From Struthio camelus (taxonomy: Eukaryota > Chordata > Aves > Struthioniformes > Struthionidae): a DNA stretch of 64,000 nt. Under the pieces are notes generated by a model. That model did no database searches. It was not told the DNA's origin and was given only the letters and a program-made list of their open reading frames with translations. The stretch lies in the NCBI RefSeq assembly GCF_040807025.1, contig NC_090953.1, positions 24,970,997-25,034,996 of the forward strand, written 5' to 3'. The translations under genes were made by a program, and so were the position numbers. Below, piece after piece: positions 1-13,500 of the stretch. Numbering within the stretch: the stretch's first letter is position 1; every line of letters begins with the position of its first letter.

Positions 1-1485
1 TGTGGCAATCAGCTGATGCACAGGTGGAGCTGGGTGTGAGTACCAGCACGGGGCCTGTGGGGTGCCTGGACCTCTTGCACCTGCAGTGCACTGTGTCCTG
101 TGTCACCCAGCTACCCCACTGGCCACGGTGTCACTGCAGAGGAGCAAATGCTCCTTTGCTCGTGGCTGGGAAATTCCCCAATGTCAAGCAGAGCCTGGAG
201 GGTCTTGTGGAGTATTTGTCCTTTTTCTTCATGTTGTGACATCCTCCAGGATCCCCTCTGCCTCTGGGACCCAAATGCAACCTATCAGGTAGAAGGCTCC
301 TGTAGAGTAGGCACAGAGGGTCCCTTATTTGTCTTCAGCATCGAATATTTGGTCTACAAAAATGCTGGGGAGAGGTGTTTGGGGAAGGGGTACAATGTTC
401 CTACTGCTGAGATGCTGGCGGGGGTGATTTCACTGCCTGTCTCTGATTGTTTTCCTCATCCTCCTGGTCCATCTGCTGTAACATCCTGTCTGATGGATGC
501 AGCTAGATGCTTTGTGCATGTCTCCTACCGTCATGCCTGAACGGGAGGGATGCCTCCAGGCAGGCAGAGTTGTTGATGGGATGAAGGGCGAATGCTGCAG
601 CCCTGCACGTGTCTGCTGTGTCCCCCTGTCCGGAGAAATGATGGGAGCGTGGTCAGCTCTCCCCGGCCTGGCACTGGCTGTCCCCGTGTGCACGGCTCTG
701 CTTTCAGCCAGCCCCAGGGTGGCTTGCGGGGCCCCTGCCCGTGTGTGCCAGTGAATTCCCGGTGGGGCTGGGCAGGAGGCTGAAGCGTGAGGGGTAGGAG
801 GTGGCAGGACCGGGCAGCATGGTATTTGGTGGGGACGTGCCCTCTTGGCGTGCCCCTGGTGCACACCCTCCCCGCGCTGTCGGGGCTAGGCAGGGCTGCC
901 CTCTTGCCTAGCTCCTGCCCGGGCAGGTTCCCAAACACCCATTCGGCTGTGCTGCCCATGGCCCTGCCTGGCTGGGGCTCTGGGGAAACCTGACCTGGCC
1001 TGAACTGTCCATTGCTGGCTCCTAACCTGTCCTCAGCAGCTCCGTTGCTGCTGTGGCACATCCTGGAGGCAGCTCTGGACCTGCTCCCCTGACGCCTGGG
1101 GTGAATTTGTGTTGTGGGCCACCCCAGCTGCCTGGGTATGGGTACTCAGGCAGTGATGCGGGCTGTATCTCCAAGCTGTGGTGCAGACCGGCTCAGCCAG
1201 CTCACAAACAGCTTGCTGCCAGGTAGTGATGAGCCTTTTCCTAAAGCAGGAGCTCTTGCAGCCGTTATTTGACCTCAGCAACGTCCCTATGTGTCTCAGC
1301 AGTTTATTGTAGCACCAGGCTAGTCTAGAACGTGACTTCCCAGAGTGCGTGTTGTGAGTGCGGCAAGGAGCCCCGGGGTCTCCTGAGCATCAGTGCTGTG
1401 GCATTTCTCTGTGCTCCTGTCCTGCCTGGATTGGGGAGCGGGTGAGGGACCTGAGGCTCTTGGCTCACCCAATTCTTTCTTGCAG
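1..1485 (+). other. GRAMD2A: GRAMD2A intron upstream of the first visible coding exon
   Basis: No exon matching the GRAMD2A N-terminus is visible. The open frames here carry no recognisable domain. The last bases form a pyrimidine-rich tract ending in TTGCAG at 1480-1485, the acceptor of the next exon. The stretch is taken to be the 3' part of an upstream intron whose start is outside the window. Confidence 0.7.
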
Positions 1486-1543
1486 CCTCCACCTGAACGA
1501 AGCCCTGAAGGATGAAGACATCAAGAAATGCCACCGGGAAGTG
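1486..1543 (+). CDS. GRAMD2A: GRAMD2A coding exon a
   Basis: Acceptor TTGCAG precedes base 1486 and donor GTAAGT follows base 1543. The exon begins with the last base of a split codon and then encodes 19 residues containing ALKDEDIKKCHREV. This matches the human segment just before the GRAM domain (human GLKGEEIKKCGRE, recalled). It ends in phase 0. It is the most N-terminal exon I can support. Confidence 0.88.
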
Positions 1544-4500
1544 GTAAGTTTCTGGCTTCGTGCTGAGCAAACGCCCTTGTGCCAGCCCCAGGCAGGCCTC
1601 CGGGCTGTCTGCCAGGGAGGTGTGCCCGCTCTGCGCAGGAAATGGCCGATCCCACAGCACCATCTCGCTGGTCTGCTCCCTGCCAGCGGCTTTGCTTCCT
1701 GCAGCTGATGTGCCCTTTGGTTTCCAAAGCTTCACCCCTGCAGGCCTGGCTCCTGCCACAGCCTGTTCCCCTCAGAGTAAGTCGGAGCTTGTGTAGTCAT
1801 AGTCATCTAATATCTGTAGGCACGGAGACTTGTAAGCCGTGGTGTGGAAGCGTCTGACTGTAGCCTGCAAACAAGCGTTCAACGAATCTGGGTACCGTGA
1901 CCATCTTGTACTGCTGGTGCTCTCTGCCTGGACGCTTTGTGTCAGCATGCCCGGGAGAGCAGTGTCCCCTCCCCAGCAGCCAGCGAGGCCGTTACCTTGT
2001 GAGCGCACGCGCCAGGCGCTGCCCTGGCATCTCGCCTGGTTCGCTCTAGCGCAACTCTGGCCGTTTGCCGTGTTGCAGCGAGCGACCGTTCTGGGGTGCA
2101 GGAGTCGGCAGAGTCCCTCCCCTGGCCCCCAAGTTTAGTTGTGGTTGGAGCCTGGATGTAGGCAGGGTTGCTCAGAGCGTAGGCAAGCGCCAGCCGTGCT
2201 GCAGATCTCGCCCAGCCTGCTGTCAAAGCAGCCATGAGGAAGACCCTGGGCTGGAGGAGCACAAGATGAAGCAACAGCTCTTGCCTGTTCCTGGGGGAGC
2301 TGGGGGCTCTGCGTACTGCAAAGCGGCTGTGTCGTCAGCTCTTCCCGGGGTTTACGTGTGGCCCGTGATCTGTCCTGCAGACGCTTTCAGGACTTTCCAT
2401 CTAGAGCAGAGGAGACAGCCAAAATCTTGAGGCTGCAAACTGAAAATAAGAGTTCACTTCATTTGTATTTGAACCTTAATTTCTGTAGGTTCTGGATGTT
2501 TAAATCATGTCCAAAATAGAGCTTTTCTATTCAGCTATGAACAAGAACAGCTCTGGAAGAGACAGGAGTCAAGGAGATCTCTCCCTCTTGGGTTTTACTG
2601 TGACAAAAAAAAATTTAGAGCTCCCAGCTGAGCCCCAAGGGGACCTGACCAGCAAATGGAGCTGTGTCCCTGCAAAGCAGCACCTGTGGGAAGGAGAGGT
2701 GCCTGGTGCACCCCAGAGCCTTGCCCCTTCCCAGCCTGCCTGCGAGGCTCTGTAGCACAGAAGAGAGGCAGCAGTGGGTCGCCTGGAGGAAGATTTCCAG
2801 CTGGATCAGGAAGGACAAGGGCAGAGAGATGCTGCAGGTAGCTGCAACTCCTCCCTGCATGTCTGAACGTCTTGCTCTTCTTCCTACAGCGTCTTTAAGC
2901 TGGTGACTGACTGACATGGTGCTGAAACGTGCTACTGCTGCAGCCCAGGCCCCGGTGTTGGCTTGCTGGTAGTGTGACCCCATGTGCTGAGGGAAAGCCG
3001 GCACTATGGGGGAATCTCCCTTTCTCATCTCCTGCCTCCTCCAGCTGGCAGGGATGTAATATGCAGGTGTGCTGGAGCCGTGCTGCCTCCCCTCCGTGGT
3101 GCTGGGGAGGGGGGAAGGTTTGGGGTGCAGGGCAGTGACGTATCCCCTCGGAGCAGGTACCCATGCGGGGCTGCCCCTGCTGCCTCCGCCTCTGCTGGCC
3201 TCGCGCTCAGGGCGCTGCACTCCGCGTCCCACTGTCGCCATAGAGGAGGATACGTTTTACACAGCTGCCCGTTGTCCTGAGCCCATGGTGGAGAGGGCGA
3301 TGCAATGCCCGCTCCAGCTTGTCGCATGACGCAGGGAAAGATCTCGGCTAATCCAAAGCTGCGGTACAATTAGCCAGACAGCTGGACCAGGCAGCAGCCT
3401 GCGAAGAGGAGCAAGGTTGGCTGCGATCGCATGCCTTTCACCTTCCCCTGCCGAGAGGTGTAACGCCATGCGGAAGGATGAAACGAACCCGAGTGAGGCT
3501 GCTGCAAACATTGCTCAGGGCGTTTGTGGCAGGATGGAAGCAGGGATGCTCGACACCAGCGGTCTGCAGGATACGCATCCTCCTTCCAGGAGTAAAAAGA
3601 GCTCTTCAGCAAGGCAAAAGCCTGGTTGTGTGCAGAGTTACAGCCAGCCCTTTGCCTGATGACCCCCCAGAAGCCGTGTGGCCTGCCCTTTCCCGGCTCC
3701 CGTCACCTTGGGGCTCTGCAGCCTTTGCGCTGCCGCGCTGTGCCTGCAGCTCGCGTGGTCCGTCCATCGCCAGCCGAGGCGGTCACGTGCTGCGCATGGT
3801 GCCTGGGCCGCCCCGTGGGTTCGCGAGCGTGGCGCCGGGTCCGTGCCTCCCTCAAAGGCCGCGACTGTTTTTCTTGCGCTGGTGGGTGCTGGCGAGGACG
3901 AGGCTGGGGAATGGGAAGGGTGGCCGGCCCTGGGAAGGAGGTGAGACGAGGGAGAAATTCCTCTCCCCCCACGCAAAGAGGGTGCAGCCCGGCCTTGCTG
4001 TGAACTGGCACCAGCTGGCTGGGATCAGCCTTGGCTCGAAACCCAGCTTGCAGCATGGAGCCGAATGGAAGAGCCGCCCTCGCTTGCTCCTAATCCCCCT
4101 TTTTTTTTTTTTTTTTTGAGGGCCTGGATACGTTTTTTTCCTCTTCCTGAAATAAGCTTGGCCTTGTCGGGAACTGAGCCCTCCTTTGGCCTCGCTCAGG
4201 GGTTTCTCAAGAGAACAAATGGCCTGTCCTACTTCTGAGTTGGCTTTCACGCTCTGGTAGGGCTCTGCGCTTGGCAAGGAGCAGGCGCCTTCCTGCCCGG
4301 GCTTGGCCGCCGACGGCGCAGGGATTTCTCCTCTCCTTCCAGCGGCCGTGGGCGCTGCCTTCCCAGGCCCGCGGAGGATCGCAGCTCTGCTCCCGCGTCC
4401 CTGCCGAGCCCGCGGCCAGCCAAGGACGCACCTTGTTCTTCAGCTCCGAAGCGATGGCAGTTGAAGCGGAGGCAGGAGGAGATATATTTAGCAAAATATT

Positions 4501-7500
4501 TTGCAGATTATTCAGGGCATCTGGGAGGGTTATGAACGTTGGGCAGGCCGCCAGGCAGCTGGGGGCCTCTCCCACGTTTAGTAGTGTATGGGAGGCAGCG
4601 AGAGATGGCAACTTGCTTGCACTGGGATTGCGGATGTTTCTTGACTTGGGGAAGGCAGCCCGGGGGAGGCTTGGAGCCAGGGCCGTGGTCCCCCTTGACT
4701 CCTCCCAAAAGCCCTGAAACGCTCCCTCCACCGATCTCGTGCCTCTCCAGGGGGATGTCAAGCTAAGCTGACCCCAGGTGATGCTGAGCCCTGATCCTCT
4801 TAAGGCCCAGCTCATCCGATGACAAGGTGTGCGGGGCTAAGGTGACCTTGTCGCTGTGGGCAGTAGAGCCTGCAGCGCTGCCTGCAAACAAGCCTTGCTG
4901 CCCCGGGTCCTTCGTGCTCTGCCGGTCCCGTCTGTGTCCCTGGAAGGCACCTGATCCCTTGGATTTTTTCCCTTGGAATTTCGGGTGACAGCTGCGAGCA
5001 TCACGCAGGACAACCGTGCTACGAGCGCACCGCCGGGGAGCTGCCGGCGAGCCCCGACGCAGCAGGAAGCGCTCCCTCGTCCGGGGCAGGAATCCTCTCC
5101 CGCACCCCTTGGCTGAGCCGCGGACTGCGTCACCGCCGGAGGAAGCGTCCCAAGCAGACCCCGCGGCGCGGGAACGCCTGCCTGGTCTGCCTAGATCGCC
5201 CTCCAGCTCAGATGAGCCCGAGGGGCACCAAGCTCACCTGCTTGACAGCGTTGGTTGGCCGGGGCTCTGCCCGGGCAGGGCTGAACTGATATTTATAAGA
5301 TATGCCGAGATCCTAATCTAAAAAACTGCTTGTGCCGTCTTGGAGGACTGTCTCGTTGAGCAAACTGAATGCCAAGCGTTGAACTACTTCCATGTATTTA
5401 ACTTATATTTAGAACTGTTGAACTGCTGTGGCAAGGTGCAGAGTGCTGTGCTGGCGGAGGGGGGGCCTGCCACCTCTGCGCGTCGGCGCCGCTGCTCGCT
5501 GCCGCTCCTCCTGCCGCGCGCCGCGTTGAAGAGGCACCGGGAACAGAGGGAGCTGGATGGCGCGGCGCGAGGGGCGCAAAGCAAGTGTTGTCGCCTTGCC
5601 CTGGATAAGGGGAGAGCTCGTGGAAGAGGAGAGAAGCCGTTGGGCAAAATAATTGCCTTCTGATTAACCTGACTCCTAAGAGAGGCTCAGACGTCTCCTC
5701 TAGATAAACCTTAGATATTAGTGGAAATGTTTACGCGGGCACTGGGGGAGGCACGGCCCTTGCTGGGCCGGCGTCGCAAGCCTTGTGCTGCTCGAGACCC
5801 TCCTGCAGCCCCTTGTCTCTGCAGTTTTGGGGTGCTTCTCGCGTCCCCCGGGTCCGGGGGACCTTGTCGGTCATGAAGTCTCCCCTGTCCTCGGGAGCTT
5901 TTGTGCCGGGGCCTGTATCGGTCTCCGTATCAGCAAGGTCACGGCGTAACTTTGCTTGCTCTGCTTCTGCTCCGTTTCCAGGCCGCTAGCAAGTACAACT
6001 CCCAGTACCACAAGCTGTTCAAGGACATCCCGACGGAGGAGAGCGTGCTGAAAGGTGAGCGGCCCAGCGAGAGCGGCCTCGCAGCCGGGAGGGGAGCTGC
6101 GCGACGCCTCTGTCACGGGGATGGGGAGCCGCGGATGCTGGGCAGCAGCTGAGGCTGGAGGCACAGGGCGGTTGGCGGCCGGTGCCTTCCCAGGCTGCGC
6201 TTCAAGCATGTGTTGGCCAGGCCTGGCGGCTGCGCCATGAAAGCCAGCTGGATTGCTGGGCAGGCTGACGGGGGAGGATGGGAGCCCCGTGCCGCCGCAG
6301 AGCAGGCGGGTGGGTGAACAGTGCCTGCCCCTGGGCCGGTGGGTTTTGTCATGCTGTCTGCCCTGCCGCTCTGTGTTACAGTTTGCTCCTGCGCGCTCCA
6401 GAGGGATATCCTCATCCAGGGAAGGCTTTACATCTCCCCCAACTGGCTCTGCTTCTATGCAAACCTCTTTGGGAAAGACATCAAGGTAACACGGTGCCTC
6501 AGCCTGGGGCACGGGGTCCCACCTCCAGTGCCCGCTTTCTGCAGGCGCAGCCCTCCCTCCGCATCCACCAGCTCCGTCCCGAATGGTTGCTTGGCCCAGG
6601 CTATCGCTGCAGCCTGCTTATCCCTTCCCCGGCCCACCAAAAGAGCTGTCGAAACGTGGCAGCTGTGGTTCAAGAGCAGGGTTGCTTTGCATTGACAGGC
6701 AGGGGAGTGCAGCTGTGTCTCTTCTTCCAATAACCTGCAGGATCTGCCTTGGGAAAGCAAATATTGATGTGCTTTAAAATTCCCTAATGCAAAACCTCAT
6801 ACGAGCCACAACGGTGTTTGAAGGAAGATCAAAGGTTTCAGGAGGATTCTAGAGGAGATCTGAATCTCTCCTGGCTTTTCCGCTTGACTTACAATCTGAC
6901 TTTTTTCAGTTAATGGTGTGGCTGATGGGGATCTTCAGGAGAAATGACTTCCTTTAAAACTGGGCTGAAGAACTGAATTATTTATATCAGCAGCTTTAAA
7001 CAAATATCTGATGGAAGTACAGCATGTCACTTCCAAAGCTAATCGTGTTTCAATGAAGTTATTCTGCCATAAATTACATCCTGCCTTACTTTTAACCGTG
7101 GCCTCGCTTGCAGAAACTTGGTATGTGTCTCTCAACGGGTCTTACGCAGGCTTGCTGTGTTTATGTTGGATGATGGTTTCCCTGTGTTCTCACTGTTTTG
7201 ATCAAATAGAAACTAACTCCAAGCTGAGATTAACGTGGGGGGCACGGTGACCTTTAATAAAAGCAAAGCTGTCTCTGGGAAATGCTGAATCCCTGTGTTA
7301 CTGTTCTGTTTGGTGTGCAATTACACTTCTACTTGATGCATGTTAAATCTCCGCGTTTCAAAGAAAATGCACACGTGTGAGCCAACACCCTGAGGTCAGG
7401 AAGGGCCGAGTAGTCTTGGTTTGGCCTCGTTGTTCACGTATGGTCCGGGGCAGGGTCTGATCGAGCCCTGTGCCGTGCAAGATGCTTTGTCCGGGTGCAG

Positions 7501-10500
7501 CGTCGGCCGGGTGTGCTTGCGATCCTCCCTAGGTGCTGGTGGCCTGGAGCTCAGCAACGCAGCGCAGCGCCGGGGACCCGACTTGGCTCTGCAGCTTGTC
7601 ACCAATGTGACCGTGTGTTTTGCCTTCCAGGTTGTGATCCCCGTGGTTTCCGTTCAGCTCATAAAAAAGCACAAGACAGCCCGACTGCTGCCAAACGGGC
7701 TGGCTATCACCACCAACGCCAGCAGAAAGGTAAAGCGTCTCAGCGTCCTGTCCCTGTAGCCACCACCGTACTCCTGGCGGATGTCAGTTTGAGCCCCGGT
7801 GCTTGTGGGCTGCAGCAGCCGCAGACAGTGCAGGAGTTTCTGCTAGTCTCACTGCAGAGCTGCCTCTTTCCTAGGCATATGCAAAACCGCACACGCAGCC
7901 CTTCTTGCTGCCCGGGCCTGGGTATGCTGTGAGCCGTGGCCTCGGCCTCGGAGCCCTCCCTGCGGGGAAAGTCCCTTTACCCTTCCTCGCGAGGGGCTGG
8001 GTGCAGCAGCTCTGGGCTAGCCCACGGAAGCTGTTGGAGTTGTCTGTGGTAACCACACAGTGATTTGAGACCAGGACCGCAATATTGCCATCCTCAGCTG
8101 AAACTGCAGGCTCTTCAGGAAGCGAGCGGAGTTCTTTATGCTGGCGGCTGGCCAGGGCAAACACTGCCGCTTTGCTTTTGTTTCTGAATTTCACTTTGTT
8201 TCTGGCTGAAGCAAACCCCAAGTGAGACTCAGCAGAGGTTGGCAAATCCCTGCCAGGCTCCAATGAACCCTATAAACTACTTAAACCCAAGGAGGGATGG
8301 GGTTTGGGCCAAAATTCAACCCAAGTTGGCAGAAGGTTTGGTTACCAGGCTGTATTCAGAGCTGCGGTTGAACTTAAAAACGCGTTGGTTGCTGCCTGCT
8401 GAAATGTGCTGACGTATTCCTGTTTGGTGCTCCCTAACTCCCTGCCTGCCAAGGGTGCTGTGTTGCTGAGAGTGACCGATGAAGCCTAGCTCAAGGCAGT
8501 ATGCAGTTAGCTGCCCTCTCCCAGGGAGGGTGGCAGGAGTAGATAACATGTACGGGATTTTAGCAGGGGGTAGCAGAACGCAGGATTACAGAACACAGGT
8601 GATTAAAATCATCCCCCTTTTCCAGCCGTTCTGGCTGCAAGACCTCTTTGCGCGTCACATGGGCCCTGCGCAGCGGACAGGGCGAGTGCTACTTCTGTCT
8701 CCCCTCACGCCAAATCGTAGCCCGTAGGATGCTTCTGGTTGCTCTCGCCCCTGTTCTCCTCCACACCGTCCCGCTTGGAGCCAGCAGACGCTCAGCTGAG
8801 CATGGGAGGCCCTGCAGGAACAGCAGCTAAAACAAAACTGGCCCCAAAAAATCTGGTCCACGTTTTAGCCTGCTTCAAAAAATAGCAACTGGGAAACTCA
8901 GCAGGGAGATATCTGCAGGGAGGACGGAGGGGACATGGCTCCCAAAGGGCAGGAGATTCAAGGGCAGGACGTCTCTGCCTGTCTCCTACCTTTGGGACAC
9001 CGACCCTCCAGCAAAGCCCTCTGGAAGCAGAAGTTGTACTTCCACATGAGACCATTAAGCCAAGCTGCTGTTGGTTGTGTTCAATATCTCCTTTGCCTTC
9101 ATGGTCCCCTGAGCTAGTGGATCTTCCTCTCGCTCTCAACCAAGATGGATAACGGAGCCCTGCCAGCGCTTTTTATCCCACTGGGCTCTTTCCTAAAAAG
9201 ATGCTGCAGGGTAACTCATGGGCTGGTGCCCCTGTCTGCCTGGGGCTGAACTGGTGGGCTCTGTCCCCTCCTGTGCGGCAGGACGGATTGAGCAAGAAAA
9301 ATCTCTCACAGCAGCTTCTCTCTCTTTTGCAGTACATTTTTGTGTCCCTGATCTCCCGGGACAGCGTGTACGATGTGCTGAGGAGAGTCTGCACACACCT
9401 ACAGGTACCCTTTACTCTGTCGTGGCGCTGGGAGCTTGGCTCATGCCAGGGAGGCCCCCTCTCCGAGTCTACCAGCATTTCGACAGCCCCGCTGCTCAGC
9501 GCTTGCCCCTGGGGCTGTGTCTCAGGGAGCAGAGTTTTTCTCCTTCCGTGTGAAGGCTTTGGACTTCTCCCAGAGGCCTCCCTGGTCCCCTGCAGGAGGG
9601 CGGCAGAGGCTAGTGTCACAGGGCACTTTTCCACGTCTCTTGCTTTGCTGGCATCTTCCTCCCTGCTACCACGTGGGATGGCGTGCAAACCAGGCGGGCT
9701 CCCTCCTCCCGGTGTCCTTGTGTTAGTGACTATCCTTAGTGCCTTCAGATCTCAGAGGGGTTGTCACCCCACAGCAAGGATCTGGGACAGGGAGAGGGGA
9801 AGGAGATGTGCCTGGGGATGCCTGCTGAGAACAGCAGCACCTCCTAACGCTGCCAGCCCCTGCGTCTCTCAGTTTGCGCTGTCCCCCTTGGCAAGTAACT
9901 CCCTTTCTCTATCTGCTTCTCCTCTCTCCAAAACCAGGACAGCACTATGAGCGCAGGGATTTAGTAGCTAGCATTGGCAACGCCCTTTGAAGGTGAGATG
10001 CTCTGGCTGCTTTGCCTTTGAGAAGGTCTCCCGTCAGCACCCTGAGGTTGACATTTTGGGGTATGAGCAGGAGCAAAGGACTAACCCCTGCCTGAGCCGG
10101 TGTTAAGCCACATGTCCTCCCCATGACCATGTGCTGTCTGACAGGAACGCAGCCATGACCCTTTGATCGAACACATGCCCAAATGGGCCTTTTGAGTCCC
10201 TCGGCAGAGCTTGAGCTTTTGAAGACTCGCTCATGGCATCCAACCCACTGTCCCTGAGCTGAGTTTGTACCCCAAAACAACAGTGGCTGTTTCCATTGGT
10301 TTGTGATATTCTCTTGGAGATCACAGTGTGGAGGCCAGGCTTGTTCTTAGTGTCCTGGCAGGGGCAGAGCTGAGCCCATCCGCTGTTGTTCATGTGCCAC
10401 GTAGGCGTCCCGTCCCATGCAGCGAGCTGCTCGTGACGTTTTCTGGGTCACGGATGAACTAGGCAGGGCCCAGCAGAGTTTCTGTTCTCTCGTAGGGTGT

Positions 10501-13500
10501 GTGTATGCGTTATTTATAATCTGGTAGTAATACTCGTTCTGCCAGTATGCGCATCGCTGACTTTTCCTCAGACCTTCTAAAGTTTGGGGAAAAATGGTAC
10601 AAAGTAAAAAAAATTATAATTAAAAAGCCTGAGGGCGGAAGCAATCCATTAGTCCTTGAGCTGGAGATGAGGATTGCCAGGACTACTTTTTTTTTTTTTT
10701 TTCATGCTTTCGAAGCAGATGGGCATGTGGTGCTGGGTGCTGTTCTCCCCCCGAAAGGGTGCTCCCCACGTGTGTCAGGATGTCGGAGGAGTGTTTGGGG
10801 TGACTCAGTCCCATCACCAGCCCAGGTGGTACCCAATATCTCTGCCCCAAAGAGCTGGTTGGAAACTCTTCCGCAAACACTTCTCAAATGGCAAATACTC
10901 ACTTGCCAATAAAGAAACATTTGGCAGGTTGTTCCGTTGTGGCCTTCCTTAGCAGCTATCCATGTCAGTGGCTGCAAGGAGTCCAGTTTGATTTCCCTAA
11001 CCATGAGACTTCTCAGCTGTGGCTGAAAATGAAGTTTTGTGAAATGAAATGAAGCAAAAATTTTGAAAATGAAGCAAGGGGGAAAAGGACCGGTCCATGT
11101 GAGTTGGTAACTTCTGTCTCTTTCTCCCCTCCAGGTTTCAAGTAAGAAGAGTTTGAGCTTGAAAGAATTTACAGAGGAACCCGATGCGGTGTCACTGGTA
11201 AGAGTCTGACTTGTATTGGGGAGCTCTGGAAGGCCCCGCAGTGCTGTGGGACAGATGAGTGCTGTGAAGGCACTCGTGCTGCGGCAGGAAAACATCCATT
11301 TGAGCTGTTGGTGGGTTAAATGCGTTCCCTACGTGCTCAGAAGTGGTCAGCAGCGGTGCGTAGTGAAGAGCAGATCCTCCAGTCCCTCACCAACGTTTGC
11401 TGGCTACTAAGAAAGGTTGTGTAAGGCTACGGCAAACAACTTTTTAGCTTGTCCTGTGGGATCTTTTTACACGGTCTATTGTGACTTGGCAGAAACAGCC
11501 TTAATAGAAGGGTCAAGAGGATGATTTGGAAAGTCCGCAATTGAGTGTGAGCCAGCCAGTCTCTGTGGTTTATAGAAATGAGAACTTCTGATTGATGTTC
11601 AAAGGGCTTCTTCTCTGCTCTGACTGGCTGTGGTCTCCAAATCTGATAAGTTCCCAGAGCTGTAAACATAGATAATATGTTGGAAATGTGATTGAATTGT
11701 TTAAAAAAAAAAAAAAAAGTTGGGGGGGAAGAGAAAGGAAAGTATGTGTTTCTCTCTGTTCAGGCTGATTCTTTTGAGTGTGATTTCTACAGAGAGAGAT
11801 CACACTCAAAAATCCTCTCTTGCTTGCTAGCTGGAAGCATCAAGTATCTATAGAAATGTTGCAGCACTGCTGCTGGTGTTGTGCTAGTCCCACGTTGGTG
11901 TTACATCGATGGCTGTGCTCCTCATGGCGTTGAAGGTGTTGTATGAGCATCGCAGAGTTTACGGCTTAACTGACAAGTGCTTTATTGTGGCAGCCTGCAA
12001 CACCATAGTGGCAGATGAGAAAGGCTGCGGTCTCTGATGATGTGAGCGGCCTTAACTACAGGGAAAGCCTGTAGCCAGGAGGGTGGAGGGCAACAGGGAT
12101 GCAAAAAGTGTCCTCAGATGGGCTTCAGTTGACTGACCTTTTTTTTTTTTTTTTTTTTTGCAAACAGGAATAGTATAGTGTATATTGCCCTCTGCTTAGT
12201 GGTCAGCTGGGGTGAGAAAGCTTCTCTAGCTGGAAATGTTTGCTTTCTCCGTGTGACGTAAGCGATTATGGGACCTCACATGTAATGCCGTGACCTAGAG
12301 AAGCTCGCTTGTGTCGGCTATCAACTGCCGAGATGTGCTGATCTCTCGGCGCTGCCTGTCCTGCGTTAGCTAGTTGCAATGATTTAAAAAGTAACTTGCC
12401 ACTGGAGAAAGGGCTCCCGCGTTTTCTTCAATGAAGGCCACCTTCGCTTTCCACATGGGATCCGGAGGAAGAGCGTGTTGATAGTAAGGAGCAGGCACAG
12501 AGAGTCAGATAAAGCATCTCCACTGTTGGCATTGGTGACGCTCCTGTGAGCACAGAAACATCCCAGTGCCAGGGCTAGGCTGAAATAGGGTCTGATTGTC
12601 CTGACAGGCTGTGACGGTGCCTTGCTCTGCTGTTCTCTTGGTGGCTGGTGTTACCTAATCATGGGCTGCTTCAGCAGGTACAGCAGGAGCACAGTCCTCG
12701 TGCGCTTTCCTTTGGGTCCCTCTTGCCAGAGGCAGCCAGGGGGTGGCTGCTGCGGCTCAGCACCCATCCCTCCAGCACAGGGCCAGGCAGCACTCTGCCT
12801 CCTCCCCTACACACATCCCAAAAGCTGCTCCCCTGCGATGAGGACCATCCCTTCAGTGCACAGGAGGCAGCTGGTGGGGATGACCCAGCTGTGTCCGTCT
12901 GTCCCGCCTCAGGGCCACGGATCAGGGCAGCGTCAAGCTTTCGCCGAGCAATCCTTTGCCCGTGTTGCCAGGCTGCCCCGGCGTCTCGCGCTGCTCGCAG
13001 AGGCCCTCTCCGCCGTGCGCATTCCTCCGGCCGTTCCTGTATCTCATAGGCAACTGCGCCGTTAGTGGCCCTTTATCCCGAGAGTTATTTTCCAGTCTGC
13101 CATGTTCGTTCCCCCATAGCTCATTATCTGTTTGGCCGCTTGCCTGGCGAGCTGGAACACCCCACGGTTCCAGGAAAGGCTGCGCCGTCCCCGGCTGGGT
13201 GAACCGCGCGGCACGAGCGGCCCGGGCCGTTGGCTGCCCGCGCAGAGCTACGCGGCTTGGGCAGGCAGAGAGTGACAACAGTCACGGGCTTCTGCTCCCT
13301 CCTGCTTTACTGGGCTCGCTTGGTTTTGGGGGGGCTTTGCCAAGCCTGAAACGCCCTAGTGCAAATCCCCACCTTATTTTGTATTTGGGCCGGCCGTGGA
13401 GCCTGGGGGAAGGAACAGGCAGCGCGGCTTTTGGGGTCCTGCCCGCACCAAGGGCCGCTGGCCAGCGGTTTAGGTCTCGGTGGCCAGCGCTCTCAGCAGG

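Noticed and set aside
1-1485. Search for the GRAMD2A N-terminal exon or the neighbouring PKM gene
   Set aside because: No matching exon was seen; both presumably lie left of the window.
9201-9950. 249-codon frame covering GRAMD2A exon e
   Set aside because: Only the 24 codons at 9333-9404 match GRAMD2A, in a different phase from this frame's extensions. The rest is intron read-through.
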